A stretch of DNA of 10,362 bases, from contig CALYRQ010000016.1 in the NCBI GenBank assembly GCA_945483375.1, positions 1 through 10,362 of the forward strand, read 5' to 3'. Below, one piece after another: positions 4,836 through 10,362 of this stretch; the stretch's first letter is position 1, and each line of letters begins with the position of its first letter. The DNA is from an uncultured Elusimicrobia bacterium. GTDB taxonomy: Bacteria; Elusimicrobiota; Elusimicrobia; Elusimicrobiales; Elusimicrobiaceae. Position numbers and translations under genes: made by a program. The notes under the pieces were generated by a model. That model was not told where the DNA came from. It made no database searches and saw nothing but the letters and a program-made list of their open reading frames with translations.

Positions 4836-5675
4836 ATGCCTATTAAGTCATTTAGACCTTACACCCCTTCCCGCAGAACGATTACGGTGTCGGACTACTC
4901 CGATATTACCAAAACCACTCCGGAGAAGAGCTTAACCAAAGGTCTGCGCAAAACCGGCGGTAGAAACAACACCGGTATGATCATGGTTCGCCACATTGGG
5001 GGCGGCCACAGACGCGCATACAGACAGATTGATTTCAAACGGGAAAAATACGGCGTGCCGGCCAAAGTCGTGTCTATTGAATACGACCCGAACCGCAGCG
5101 CCCGCATTTGCCTGTTGAACTACGCCGACGGCGAAAAGAGATATATTCTCCATCCGCTAGGTGTACAAGTGGGCGACGTACTTGTGTCCGGTCCGGCCGC
5201 AGATATTAAAGTGGGTAACTGCCTTGCTCTTAAAAACATTCCCGAAGGTACTTTTATCCACGCCATTGAACTGAAAGTCGGCAAAGGCGCGCAGCTTGCC
5301 CGCAGCGCCGGCAGCCAGGCCCAGCTTATGGCCAAAGAATCGGACTATGCCCATATCAAAATGCCGTCCGGCGAAATCCGCTTGGTGCCCAGCGCCTGCT
5401 GCGCCACCATCGGCCAAGTCGGCAATGTGGACCACTCCAACATTGTAATCGGCAACGCCGGCCGCAACAGACATCGCGGCCAAAGACCTACCGTCCGCGG
5501 TAGCGCCATGAACGCTGTTGACCACCCGATGGGCGGCGGCCGCGGTCACGGTAAAGGCGGCAACATTCCGCGCTCTCCGTGGAACCAGCAGACCCGCGGT
5601 CTGAAAACGCGCTCTACCAAAAAAGCGTTTGGCTGGATGATTGTCAGCGACAGAAGAAAAAACAAGGCTAAGTAA
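4836..5675 (+). CDS. rplB: 50S ribosomal protein L2
   Basis: The 279-residue L2 (uL2) is full length. Landmarks are [48 protein letters not shown] and the C-terminal [15 protein letters not shown]...PRSPW. Asp229 and His230 correspond to the D-H pair reported as important for peptidyl transferase in E. coli L2; the second histidine of the usual DHPHGGG is a methionine here. L2 bridges the two subunits and is needed for their association. The ribosome-binding site AAGGAG is 13 bases before the ATG, a long spacing. Confidence 0.97.
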   Translation: MPIKSFRPYTPSRRTITVSDYSDITKTTPEKSLTKGLRKTGGRNNTGMIMVRHIGGGHRRAYRQIDFKREKYGVPAKVVSIEYDPNRSARICLLNYADGEKRYILHPLGVQVGDVLVSGPAADIKVGNCLALKNIPEGTFIHAIELKVGKGAQLARSAGSQAQLMAKESDYAHIKMPSGEIRLVPSACCATIGQVGNVDHSNIVIGNAGRNRHRGQRPTVRGSAMNAVDHPMGGGRGHGKGGNIPRSPWNQQTRGLKTRSTKKAFGWMIVSDRRKNKAK

Positions 5676-5677
5676 TT

Positions 5678-5962
5678 ATGGGAAGATCAACTAAAAAAGG
5701 TCCGTTTGTGGATTTAAACCTGTTGGAAAAAGTTCAAGCGATGAACGCTTCCAATGAAAAGAAACCTATCAAGACGTGGGCAAGAGCCTGCACCATCGTG
5801 CCTGAATTTGTGGGACACACGTTCCTCGTGCACAATGGCAGAAAATTTCTTCCCATTTACGTATCCGAAAGAATGGTAGGCTACAAACTCGGTGAATTCT
5901 CTTTCACCCGTTTGTTCAAAGGTCACGGTGGCATGACGAAAGATTCCACCGCCCTGAAATAA
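5678..5962 (+). CDS. rpsS: 30S ribosomal protein S19
   Basis: The 94-residue S19 (uS19) shows [47 protein letters not shown] and the end HLGEF-like [16 protein letters not shown]. It lies in the 30S head, pairs with S13, and contacts tRNA and the inter-subunit bridge. It starts two bases after the rplB stop, and its AAGG ribosome-binding site lies within the end of rplB, so coupling is likely. Confidence 0.97.
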   Translation: MGRSTKKGPFVDLNLLEKVQAMNASNEKKPIKTWARACTIVPEFVGHTFLVHNGRKFLPIYVSERMVGYKLGEFSFTRLFKGHGGMTKDSTALK

Positions 5963-5978
5963 GAGTTGAGGATTTGAT

Positions 5979-6338
5979 ATGGAAGCTTGTGCAAAAGCTA
6001 AATTTCAACGCTATGGCAGCCGCAAGGTGAACCTGGTGCTCGATCAAATCCGCGGTAAAAACGTGAAAGCGGCGGAAGACGTACTTCCGTTCATCGCCAA
6101 ACGCACCTCGGATTTGGTGGCCAAAACGCTTCACAGCGCCGCCGCCAACCTGGAAGTAAAAGCCGGCAAAAAGCTGGATTTCAGCAAAGTCTTCATTAAA
6201 GAAGCGTTTGCCAACTTGGGCCCCAGCGGCCACTTGAAAAGAGTGCAGCCCGGCCCGCAAGGCCGCGCGATGCCCTACAAAAAGAGCATGTGCCACTTGA
6301 CTGTTATCGTCACCGACGAAAAAAAGGGAGGTCGCTAA
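5979..6338 (+). CDS. rplV: 50S ribosomal protein L22
   Basis: The 119-residue L22 (uL22) has [19 protein letters not shown], then a helix ([24 protein letters not shown]), and the tunnel-lining beta hairpin with [23 protein letters not shown]22 contacts every domain of 23S rRNA and forms the exit-tunnel constriction with L4. GAGGA precedes the start. Its last codons contain GGGAGGT, which serves as the ribosome-binding site of rpsC. Confidence 0.96.
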   Translation: MEACAKAKFQRYGSRKVNLVLDQIRGKNVKAAEDVLPFIAKRTSDLVAKTLHSAAANLEVKAGKKLDFSKVFIKEAFANLGPSGHLKRVQPGPQGRAMPYKKSMCHLTVIVTDEKKGGR

Positions 6339-6341
6339 TTT

Positions 6342-7067
6342 ATGGGACACAAGATTCACCCCCGGTCAATCAGACTCGGTTATATTCAGGATTGGCGCTC
6401 CAGATGGTTCGCCCCCAAGAATATGCCGGCGTTAATCATGGAAGATGTCCAGATTCGCAAAATTATTGACGACAAATTCAAAATGGCGGCCGTCAGCTAC
6501 GTCGGTATCGAAAGAGCCGGTGCGTTCCTGCGCGTCAACATTCACACCGCCCGCCCGGGCGTGGTGATCGGCAAAAAAGGCGCCGACATCGAAGCCTTGC
6601 GCAAAGAATTGGAAGCCCTCACCGGCAGCAAAACCTTTGTAAACGTGATTGAAATCAAGAATCCGGAAACGGATGCCCAGCTGGTAGCCCAGAACATTGC
6701 CATGCAGCTTGAAAAACGCGCCCACTACGGCGCCGCTATCAAGAAAGCGATTGAAAAGGCTCTGTCCGGCAAAGCGCTTGGTATCAAAATCATGGTATCC
6801 GGCAGACTCGGCGGCGCGGAAATCGCCCGCACCGAGTGGAAACGCGAAGGCCGCGTGCCGCTGCACACCTTGTGCGCCGATATCGATTACGGTTTTACCG
6901 AAGCCAACACCATCAGCGGTAAAATCGGTATTAAAGTCTGGATTTTCAAGAGAACCCACTTCGCCAAATCTCCCAAAGAGATTATGAACGAGCTCAAGAA
7001 ACACCGCGACATGGAAAACGGTTCCACCGAAGGTGCGACGGAAGTCGCCGCGGCGGAAGCCAAATAG
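6342..7067 (+). CDS. rpsC: 30S ribosomal protein S3
   Basis: The 241-residue S3 (uS3) starts MGHKIHPRSIRLGYI. It carries the KH domain GxxG loop in RPGVVIGKKGADIE (about 71-84), and the C-domain signature VSGRLGGAEIARTEWKREG followed by VPLHTLCADIDYGFTEA. S3 forms part of the mRNA entry channel. At the positions of E. coli Arg131 and Arg132, reported to be needed for mRNA unwinding by the ribosome, this protein has Gly130 and Ala131 (HYGAAIKKA against MFRRAMKRA); the lysine is kept. A tail of about 30 residues, acidic and Ala-rich at the end, follows the core. The start is four bases after rplV, with a strong GGGAGGT. Confidence 0.96.
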   Translation: MGHKIHPRSIRLGYIQDWRSRWFAPKNMPALIMEDVQIRKIIDDKFKMAAVSYVGIERAGAFLRVNIHTARPGVVIGKKGADIEALRKELEALTGSKTFVNVIEIKNPETDAQLVAQNIAMQLEKRAHYGAAIKKAIEKALSGKALGIKIMVSGRLGGAEIARTEWKREGRVPLHTLCADIDYGFTEANTISGKIGIKVWIFKRTHFAKSPKEIMNELKKHRDMENGSTEGATEVAAAEAK

Positions 7068-7080
7068 AGGACTTTGACTT

Positions 7081-7491
7081 ATGTTGATGCCTAAAAGAGT
7101 TAAATACCGCAAACCCTTCAGCGCGCCCCGCATTAAAGGCAACGCCAAACGTGGCACTGAAGTGGTGTTCGGCGAATTTGGGTTGAAAGCGTTGGAACCC
7201 AAATGGATCACCGCCCGGCAGATTGAAGCTGCCCGTATTACCTTGTCCCGCTTCATCAAGAAAAAAGGTAAACTTTGGATCCGCATTTTCCCGGACAAAG
7301 CCATTACCAAACACCCCGCCGAAACCCGTATGGGTAAAGGTAAAGGCGCGCCCGAATACTGGGCCGCTGTGGTGAAGCCCGGCAGAATTTTGTTTGAATT
7401 GGAAGGCGCCACTTTGGAAGATACCAAAAGAGCCATGCGCTTAGCGTCCGACAAACTGCCGATCAAAACGAAACTGGTTACCAGAAGGTAG
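7081..7491 (+). CDS. rplP: 50S ribosomal protein L16
   Basis: The 136-residue L16 (uL16) begins [13 protein letters not shown] and has [42 protein letters not shown] and [15 protein letters not shown]. The arginine of RMGKGKG (residue 83) matches the one hydroxylated by RoxA in E. coli. L16 organises the A-site tRNA region of 23S rRNA. The start agrees with the family, and GAGGACTTTGACTT stands directly before the ATG, nearly the same sequence as before rplD. Confidence 0.96.
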   Translation: MLMPKRVKYRKPFSAPRIKGNAKRGTEVVFGEFGLKALEPKWITARQIEAARITLSRFIKKKGKLWIRIFPDKAITKHPAETRMGKGKGAPEYWAAVVKPGRILFELEGATLEDTKRAMRLASDKLPIKTKLVTRR

Positions 7492-7494
7492 TTT

Positions 7495-7698
7495 ATGAAG
7501 ACGAACGAAAAAGAAGCTTTGAAAAACAAAACGTTGGCCGAACTGAACGAAGCGCTCGGCAAAGCCCAGGAAAAGAAATTTAATCTTCTTTTCAAACACA
7601 GCACCACCCCCATCGCCAACCCGATGGAAATCAGAGCTGTAAGACGCGAAATTGCTCTTTTGCAAACGCTGATCAACCAGAAAAAAGAGCAAAAATAG
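7495..7698 (+). CDS. rpmC: 50S ribosomal protein L29
   Basis: The 67-residue L29 (uL29) is a two-helix protein. LAELNEALGKAQEKKFNLLFKHSTTP and the second helix NPMEIRAVRREIALLQTLINQKK show the usual pattern. It sits near the tunnel exit beside L23. The start is three bases after rplP; AGAAGG in the last codons of rplP provides the ribosome-binding site. Confidence 0.94.
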   Translation: MKTNEKEALKNKTLAELNEALGKAQEKKFNLLFKHSTTPIANPMEIRAVRREIALLQTLINQKKEQK

Positions 7699-7709
7699 AG
7701 GTTTGAAAA

Positions 7710-7979
7710 ATGGAAAATCAAGAAACCCGTGCCAAAAGAAAAGTTCTGAGCGGCGTAGTTGTGTCCGACAAAATGGACAAAACCCGCACCGTTAAAGTGG
7801 AACGCTTAGTTCACGATGAACGCTATGGCAAAACGCTCAAAAGAGCGGCCAAATTCCACGCTCACGACGAGGCCAACGAAACCAAAATCGGCGACAAAGT
7901 GGAAATTATGAGCACCCGTCCCGTTTCCAAAACGACGAAATGGCGCATTTCCAAAATTGTGGAAAAAGCCAGAGCTTAG
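7710..7979 (+). CDS. rpsQ: 30S ribosomal protein S17
   Basis: The 89-residue S17 (uS17) is an OB-fold protein that binds helices 7 and 11 of 16S rRNA early in assembly. Seen here are LSGVVVSDKMDKTRTVKVERLVHDERYGK, the FHAHDE loop and IGDKVEIMSTRPVSKTTKWRI, all typical. In the E. coli arrangement it is the last gene of the S10 operon; here the row runs on into rplN after 28 bases, without a visible terminator. Confidence 0.96.
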   Translation: MENQETRAKRKVLSGVVVSDKMDKTRTVKVERLVHDERYGKTLKRAAKFHAHDEANETKIGDKVEIMSTRPVSKTTKWRISKIVEKARA

Positions 7980-8007
7980 TTTTTAAAAACTACGGAGTTA
8001 TTAAAGT

Positions 8008-8376
8008 ATGATTCAATTAAGAAGCATCGTTAATGTGGCCGACAATTCCGGCGCGCGTAAAGTGCAGTGCTTTAAAGTGCGCGGCGGCCACCACCGGGAT
8101 ATCGCGACTTTGGGAGACGTTATTATGTGCTCCGTCAGAGACGCGATCCCTACCTCCGCCATTAAAAAAGGCGACGTGGTCCGCGCGGTAGTCGTGCGCG
8201 TGGCCCGCGAAAGAAGAAGAAAAGACGGTTCCTATATTCGTTTTGATGACAACGCCGTTTGCATCATCAACGATAACGGCGAACCCAAAGGCACCCGTGT
8301 ATTCGGCCCGATTGCCAGAGAGCTGCGCGAAAAGAATTTCTTAAAAATCATTTCCCTGGCTCCTGAGGTGGTATAG
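8008..8376 (+). CDS. rplN: 50S ribosomal protein L14
   Basis: The 122-residue L14 (uL14) is the most conserved length in the set: [52 protein letters not shown] and [27 protein letters not shown] all match. It lies at the 30S-facing side of the 50S, contacts L19, and is the site where RsfS silences ribosomes. In E. coli it opens the spc operon. ACGGAG lies upstream, in a 28-base gap; no good promoter is seen there, so it seems part of the same transcript. Confidence 0.97.
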   Translation: MIQLRSIVNVADNSGARKVQCFKVRGGHHRDIATLGDVIMCSVRDAIPTSAIKKGDVVRAVVVRVARERRRKDGSYIRFDDNAVCIINDNGEPKGTRVFGPIARELREKNFLKIISLAPEVV

Positions 8377-8377
8377 T

Positions 8378-8686
8378 ATGAACATCAAGAAAAAAGACAC
8401 CGTTTTAGTGTTGTCCGGCAAGGACAAAGGCAAAAAAGGCGAAGTGAAATCGGTGAATCCGTCCAAAAACAAAGTAGTGGTAACGGGCGTGAACATGATT
8501 TCCAAACACGTAAAGCCTACCCAAAACAAGCAGGGCGGCATTGTGCAGATGGAAGCCGCGTTGGACGCGTCCAACGTAGCGGTCGTCTGCGGCAAATGCA
8601 AAAAAGCGATGACGCCCAAAGTGCAAATCTCGGCTGACGGCACGAAAACGCGCGTCTGCCGCAAATGCAACGAGCCGATCATTTAA
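8378..8686 (+). CDS. rplX: 50S ribosomal protein L24
   Basis: The 102-residue L24 (uL24) has the KOW motif in VLVLSGKDKGKKGEVKSV and then NMISKHVKPTQ. The C-terminal part carries two CxxC pairs (71/74 and 94/97), arranged like a zinc ribbon, as in several bacterial L24 proteins. L24 starts 50S assembly by binding the 5' domain of 23S rRNA. The ATG is one base after the rplN stop, with GAGG inside the rplN end, so the two are coupled. Confidence 0.96.
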   Translation: MNIKKKDTVLVLSGKDKGKKGEVKSVNPSKNKVVVTGVNMISKHVKPTQNKQGGIVQMEAALDASNVAVVCGKCKKAMTPKVQISADGTKTRVCRKCNEPII

Positions 8687-8701
8687 TCAGGTACCGTTAA
8701 A

Positions 8702-9295
8702 ATGACTAAGAAAGAAACCAAAAACGAAACGAAAGTGCCCGCCGGCTACATGCCGAAATTGCAGGCCCTTTACAGAGAAAAAGTGCTTCCGGCCTTGCTG
8801 AAAGATATGAACGTCAAAAGCCCGATGGCCGTGCCGAAAATGACGAAAATCGTCATTAACATCGGCGTAAAAGAAGCCCGCGAAGACATCAAAGCGTTGG
8901 AAACGGCCAAAGCAGACTTGACCGCCATCGCCGGCCAGGCCGCCCAAGTGCGCCGCGCCAAAAAATCCATCTCTAACTTCAAACTTAGAGAAGGTATGCC
9001 GATCGGCGTTCGCGTGACGCTGCGCGGTGCCAAGATGTATGAGTTCATGGAACGTTTCATCTGCATCGCCTGCCCCCGCATCCGCGACTTTCAGGGCTTC
9101 AACGCCAGCTTTGACGGCAAAGGCAACTTGAACCTGGGTATTAAAGAACATTATATCTTCCCGGAAATTGATGTTGAAAAATCGCCCAAAGCCCATGGTA
9201 TGAACATCACGTTCGTTACCACCGCCGAAAACGACGAAAGCGGCCGCTTGCTCATGAACTACATGGGTATGCCGTTCCGCAAATCGGCCAAATAA
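8702..9295 (+). CDS. rplE: 50S ribosomal protein L5
   Basis: The 197-residue L5 (uL5) holds VPKMTKIVINIGVKEA, RAKKSISNFKLREGMPIG, VTLRGAKMYEFMERF and IKEHYIFPEID. It binds 5S rRNA in the central protuberance. It is about 18 residues longer than E. coli L5; the excess is a charged N-terminal tail (MTKKETKNETKVPAGYM). The ribosome-binding site is weak (CAGG, about ten bases upstream). Gap to rplX is 15 bases. Confidence 0.96.
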   Translation: MTKKETKNETKVPAGYMPKLQALYREKVLPALLKDMNVKSPMAVPKMTKIVINIGVKEAREDIKALETAKADLTAIAGQAAQVRRAKKSISNFKLREGMPIGVRVTLRGAKMYEFMERFICIACPRIRDFQGFNASFDGKGNLNLGIKEHYIFPEIDVEKSPKAHGMNITFVTTAENDESGRLLMNYMGMPFRKSAK

Positions 9296-9313
9296 TAGGA
9301 GTTAGAAAACTTT

Positions 9314-9499
9314 ATGGCTACTAAAGCATGGGTTGCAAAAATGGCGAAAGACCAAAAGTTCGCCGTGCGCTATCACAACAGATGCCAAATCTGCGGGCGC
9401 GCGAGAGGTTACTACCGCGACTTCGGTCTCTGCCGTATCTGCCTTAGAAAAATGGCACACCAGGGTCTCATCCCGGGTCTTAGAAAATCGAGCTGGTAA
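9314..9499 (+). CDS. rpsN: 30S ribosomal protein S14, zinc-binding short form
   Basis: The 61-residue S14 (uS14) is the short zinc form: CQIC (Cys24, Cys27) and CRIC (Cys40, Cys43) form one zinc site, followed by [16 protein letters not shown]14 sits in the 30S head beside S3 and S10. The zinc-independent form is longer (about 100 residues) and lacks these cysteines. TAGGAG lies 11 bases upstream. A 73-base gap with a structured element separates it from rpsH. Confidence 0.97.
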   Translation: MATKAWVAKMAKDQKFAVRYHNRCQICGRARGYYRDFGLCRICLRKMAHQGLIPGLRKSSW

Positions 9500-9504
9500 T
9501 TTAC

Positions 9505-9565
9505 AGGAGGAGGTACCTTTTTCGGGCCAACTCCGTTAAACGGAAAGTGGCTTGGAGAGGTAACC
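9505..9565 (+). promoter_or_regulatory. Leader hairpin of rpsH with S8-binding-like core
   Basis: Bases 9515-9536 pair with 9540-9561. In the middle GCCAACTCCG (9526-9535) faces CGGAAAGTGGC (9541-9551). This gives stem GCC/GGC, unpaired A9529, pair A9530-T9548, pair C9531-G9547, unpaired A9545 and A9546, pair T9532-A9544, stem CCGT/ACGG. The same layout is found in helix 21 of E. coli 16S rRNA (A595, A596-U644, 597-643, U641, A642, U598-A640), the primary S8 site. The lower stem covers GGAGAGG (9554-9560), the nearest ribosome-binding site of rpsH. An S8 feedback site is therefore proposed. Before the hairpin lies AGGAGGAGG (9505-9513), a very strong anti-SD match without a start codon near it. 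Confidence 0.7.
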
Positions 9566-9572
9566 TATATAC

Positions 9573-9965
9573 ATGGATCCAATCGCAGATTTCTTAACCA
9601 GAATAAGAAACGCCAATATGAAGAAAAAAGAAAAAGTGGATATCCCTTTTTCTAAAATCAAAACCGAAATTGCGCGCGTACTGAAAGAAGAAGGTTACAT
9701 CGCCAATTTCAAAGCCGTCCACAACGAAACCAAGGGCGGCGTGGTGAGAGTATTCTTGAAATACACGCCCGAAAACGAATGCGTCATCCAAGGTTTGAAA
9801 CGTATTTCCAAGCCCGGTTCCCGCGTTTACAGCGCCTACAACAACATTCCGAAAGTTCGCGGCGCCTTCGGCATCACCATTCTTTCCACGTCTAAAGGTT
9901 TAATGACCGACGCGCAGGCCAAAGCCGAAAAAATCGGCGGCGAACTGTTGTGCCAGGTTTGGTAA
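9573..9965 (+). CDS. rpsH: 30S ribosomal protein S8
   Basis: The 130-residue S8 (uS8) begins [30 protein letters not shown] and ends with the conserved [21 protein letters not shown]...[10 protein letters not shown]8 binds helix 21 of 16S rRNA and is a key central-domain assembly protein. In E. coli it represses the spc operon by binding the mRNA at rplE; here a similar-looking site stands directly in front of rpsH itself. The start is fixed by the family N-terminus; the nearest ribosome-binding sequence (GGAGAGG, 9554-9560) is 12 bases away and lies in the hairpin. Confidence 0.97.
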   Translation: MDPIADFLTRIRNANMKKKEKVDIPFSKIKTEIARVLKEEGYIANFKAVHNETKGGVVRVFLKYTPENECVIQGLKRISKPGSRVYSAYNNIPKVRGAFGITILSTSKGLMTDAQAKAEKIGGELLCQVW

Positions 9966-9974
9966 GGGGGGAAT

Positions 9975-10340
9975 ATGAGCAGAATCGGTAAAAAGGTTAT
10001 CAACATTCCCGCCAAAACCAAAGTGGAAATCAAAGACAGCGTCATCACCGCCACGGGCGCGCTTGGCACTTTGTCTTACTCTATCCCGGAAGGCATTACG
10101 CCCGAACTTAAAGACGGCGTGCTGACCTTCTCCGTCGCCGAAAACCGGGTGAAAGAACTCAACGCTTTGCACGGAACCACCCGCGCCAATGTTTTCAACA
10201 TCATTGAAGGCGTGACGAACGGTTTTTCCAAAGTGTTGGAAATCAACGGTTTGGGTTACCGCGCCAACGTGGCCGGCACCAAGCTGAACCTGGAACTCGG
10301 TTTCTCCCAGATGATGATGAATGCGAACAATCCGAAATAG
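9975..10340 (+). CDS. rplF: 50S ribosomal protein L6, C-terminally truncated
   Basis: L6 (uL6) has two similar domains; it binds the base of the L7/L12 stalk close to the sarcin-ricin loop. The N-terminal domain is intact (MSRIGKKVINIPAKTKVEIK, then HGTTRANVFNIIEGVTNGF and EINGLGYRANV). The reading frame then passes LELGFS and ends at residue 121 with QMMMNANNPK. Family members are about 177 residues, and the conserved second-domain block (G.DKQ.VGQ.AA.IR...PEPYKGKG) is missing. Neither other frame restores it in the remaining bases. GAGGAATAACACAT at the window end looks like a ribosome-binding site and the start of the next gene, so the loss seems real in this sequence, unless the assembly is faulty. 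GGGGGG precedes the start. Confidence 0.85.
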   Translation: MSRIGKKVINIPAKTKVEIKDSVITATGALGTLSYSIPEGITPELKDGVLTFSVAENRVKELNALHGTTRANVFNIIEGVTNGFSKVLEINGLGYRANVAGTKLNLELGFSQMMMNANNPK

Positions 10341-10356
10341 AGGAAATAGAGGAATA
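10334..10356 (+). repeat. Tandem 9-bp repeat at the rplF stop
   Basis: GAAATAGAG occurs at 10334-10342 and again at 10343-10351, followed by a partial third unit (GAATA). Each unit brings a TAGAGG, so the stop codon with its ribosome-binding sequence appears twice. The last six bases of the window (ACACAT) may begin the ATG of the next gene at 10361. Confidence 0.75.
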
Positions 10357-10362
10357 ACACAT

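Noticed and set aside
6432..7721. A 429-codon open frame on the minus strand
   Set aside because: It lies antisense to rpsC, rplP and rpmC, which are certain. Its protein is Phe/Gly/Ala-rich without any family pattern; it is open only because of codon bias on the other strand.
7980..8007. A separate spc-operon promoter before rplN
   Set aside because: The 28-base gap has no convincing -10/-35 pair and no terminator before it.

Overview
The window most likely comes from a gut-type Elusimicrobiota (Elusimicrobium or a related lineage). This is an inference. It rests on the very conserved prepilin N-terminus followed by a 'YYLANGEYS.SFDELDV' segment, the codon use, and a standard bacterial ribosomal-protein set that includes a zinc-type S14. 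Confirming the phylum needs a database search.

Layout. Positions 1-56 hold the last codons of tuf (EF-Tu), followed by a strong terminator. Positions 57-2721 are an accessory stretch sitting between tuf and rpsJ, which are direct neighbours in the ancestral str-S10 arrangement. The stretch carries a type IV pilin-like gene on the minus strand (281-814), and upstream of it a roughly 200-nt highly structured minus-strand RNA ending in an intrinsic terminator (about 828-1051). Next come two tandem paralogous cysteine-rich lipoproteins on the plus strand (1122-1831), a bidirectional terminator, and a frameshifted apt (adenine phosphoribosyltransferase) on the minus strand (1897-2432).

From about 2597 to the end there is one long plus-strand S10-spc ribosomal operon: rpsJ, rplC, rplD, rplW, rplB, rpsS, rplV, rpsC, rplP, rpmC, rpsQ, rplN, rplX, rplE, rpsN, rpsH, rplF. 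Gaps are short and there are several overlaps, so the genes are probably co-transcribed and partly translationally coupled. The proteins are components of the two ribosomal subunits, and the order is the canonical one. Two leader structures look regulatory: a long hairpin followed by a T-run upstream of rpsJ, and, upstream of rpsH, a hairpin that closely copies the S8-binding core of 16S helix 21.

Most worth a second look: (1) the pilin leader RNA, in which all eight non-Watson-Crick pairs of five helices are G-U only if the minus strand is transcribed, and which has competing helices and a 9-nt loop-loop complementarity; (2) the S8-like site directly before its own gene; (3) rplF, which stops after 121 codons and lacks most of its second domain; (4) the apt frameshift.
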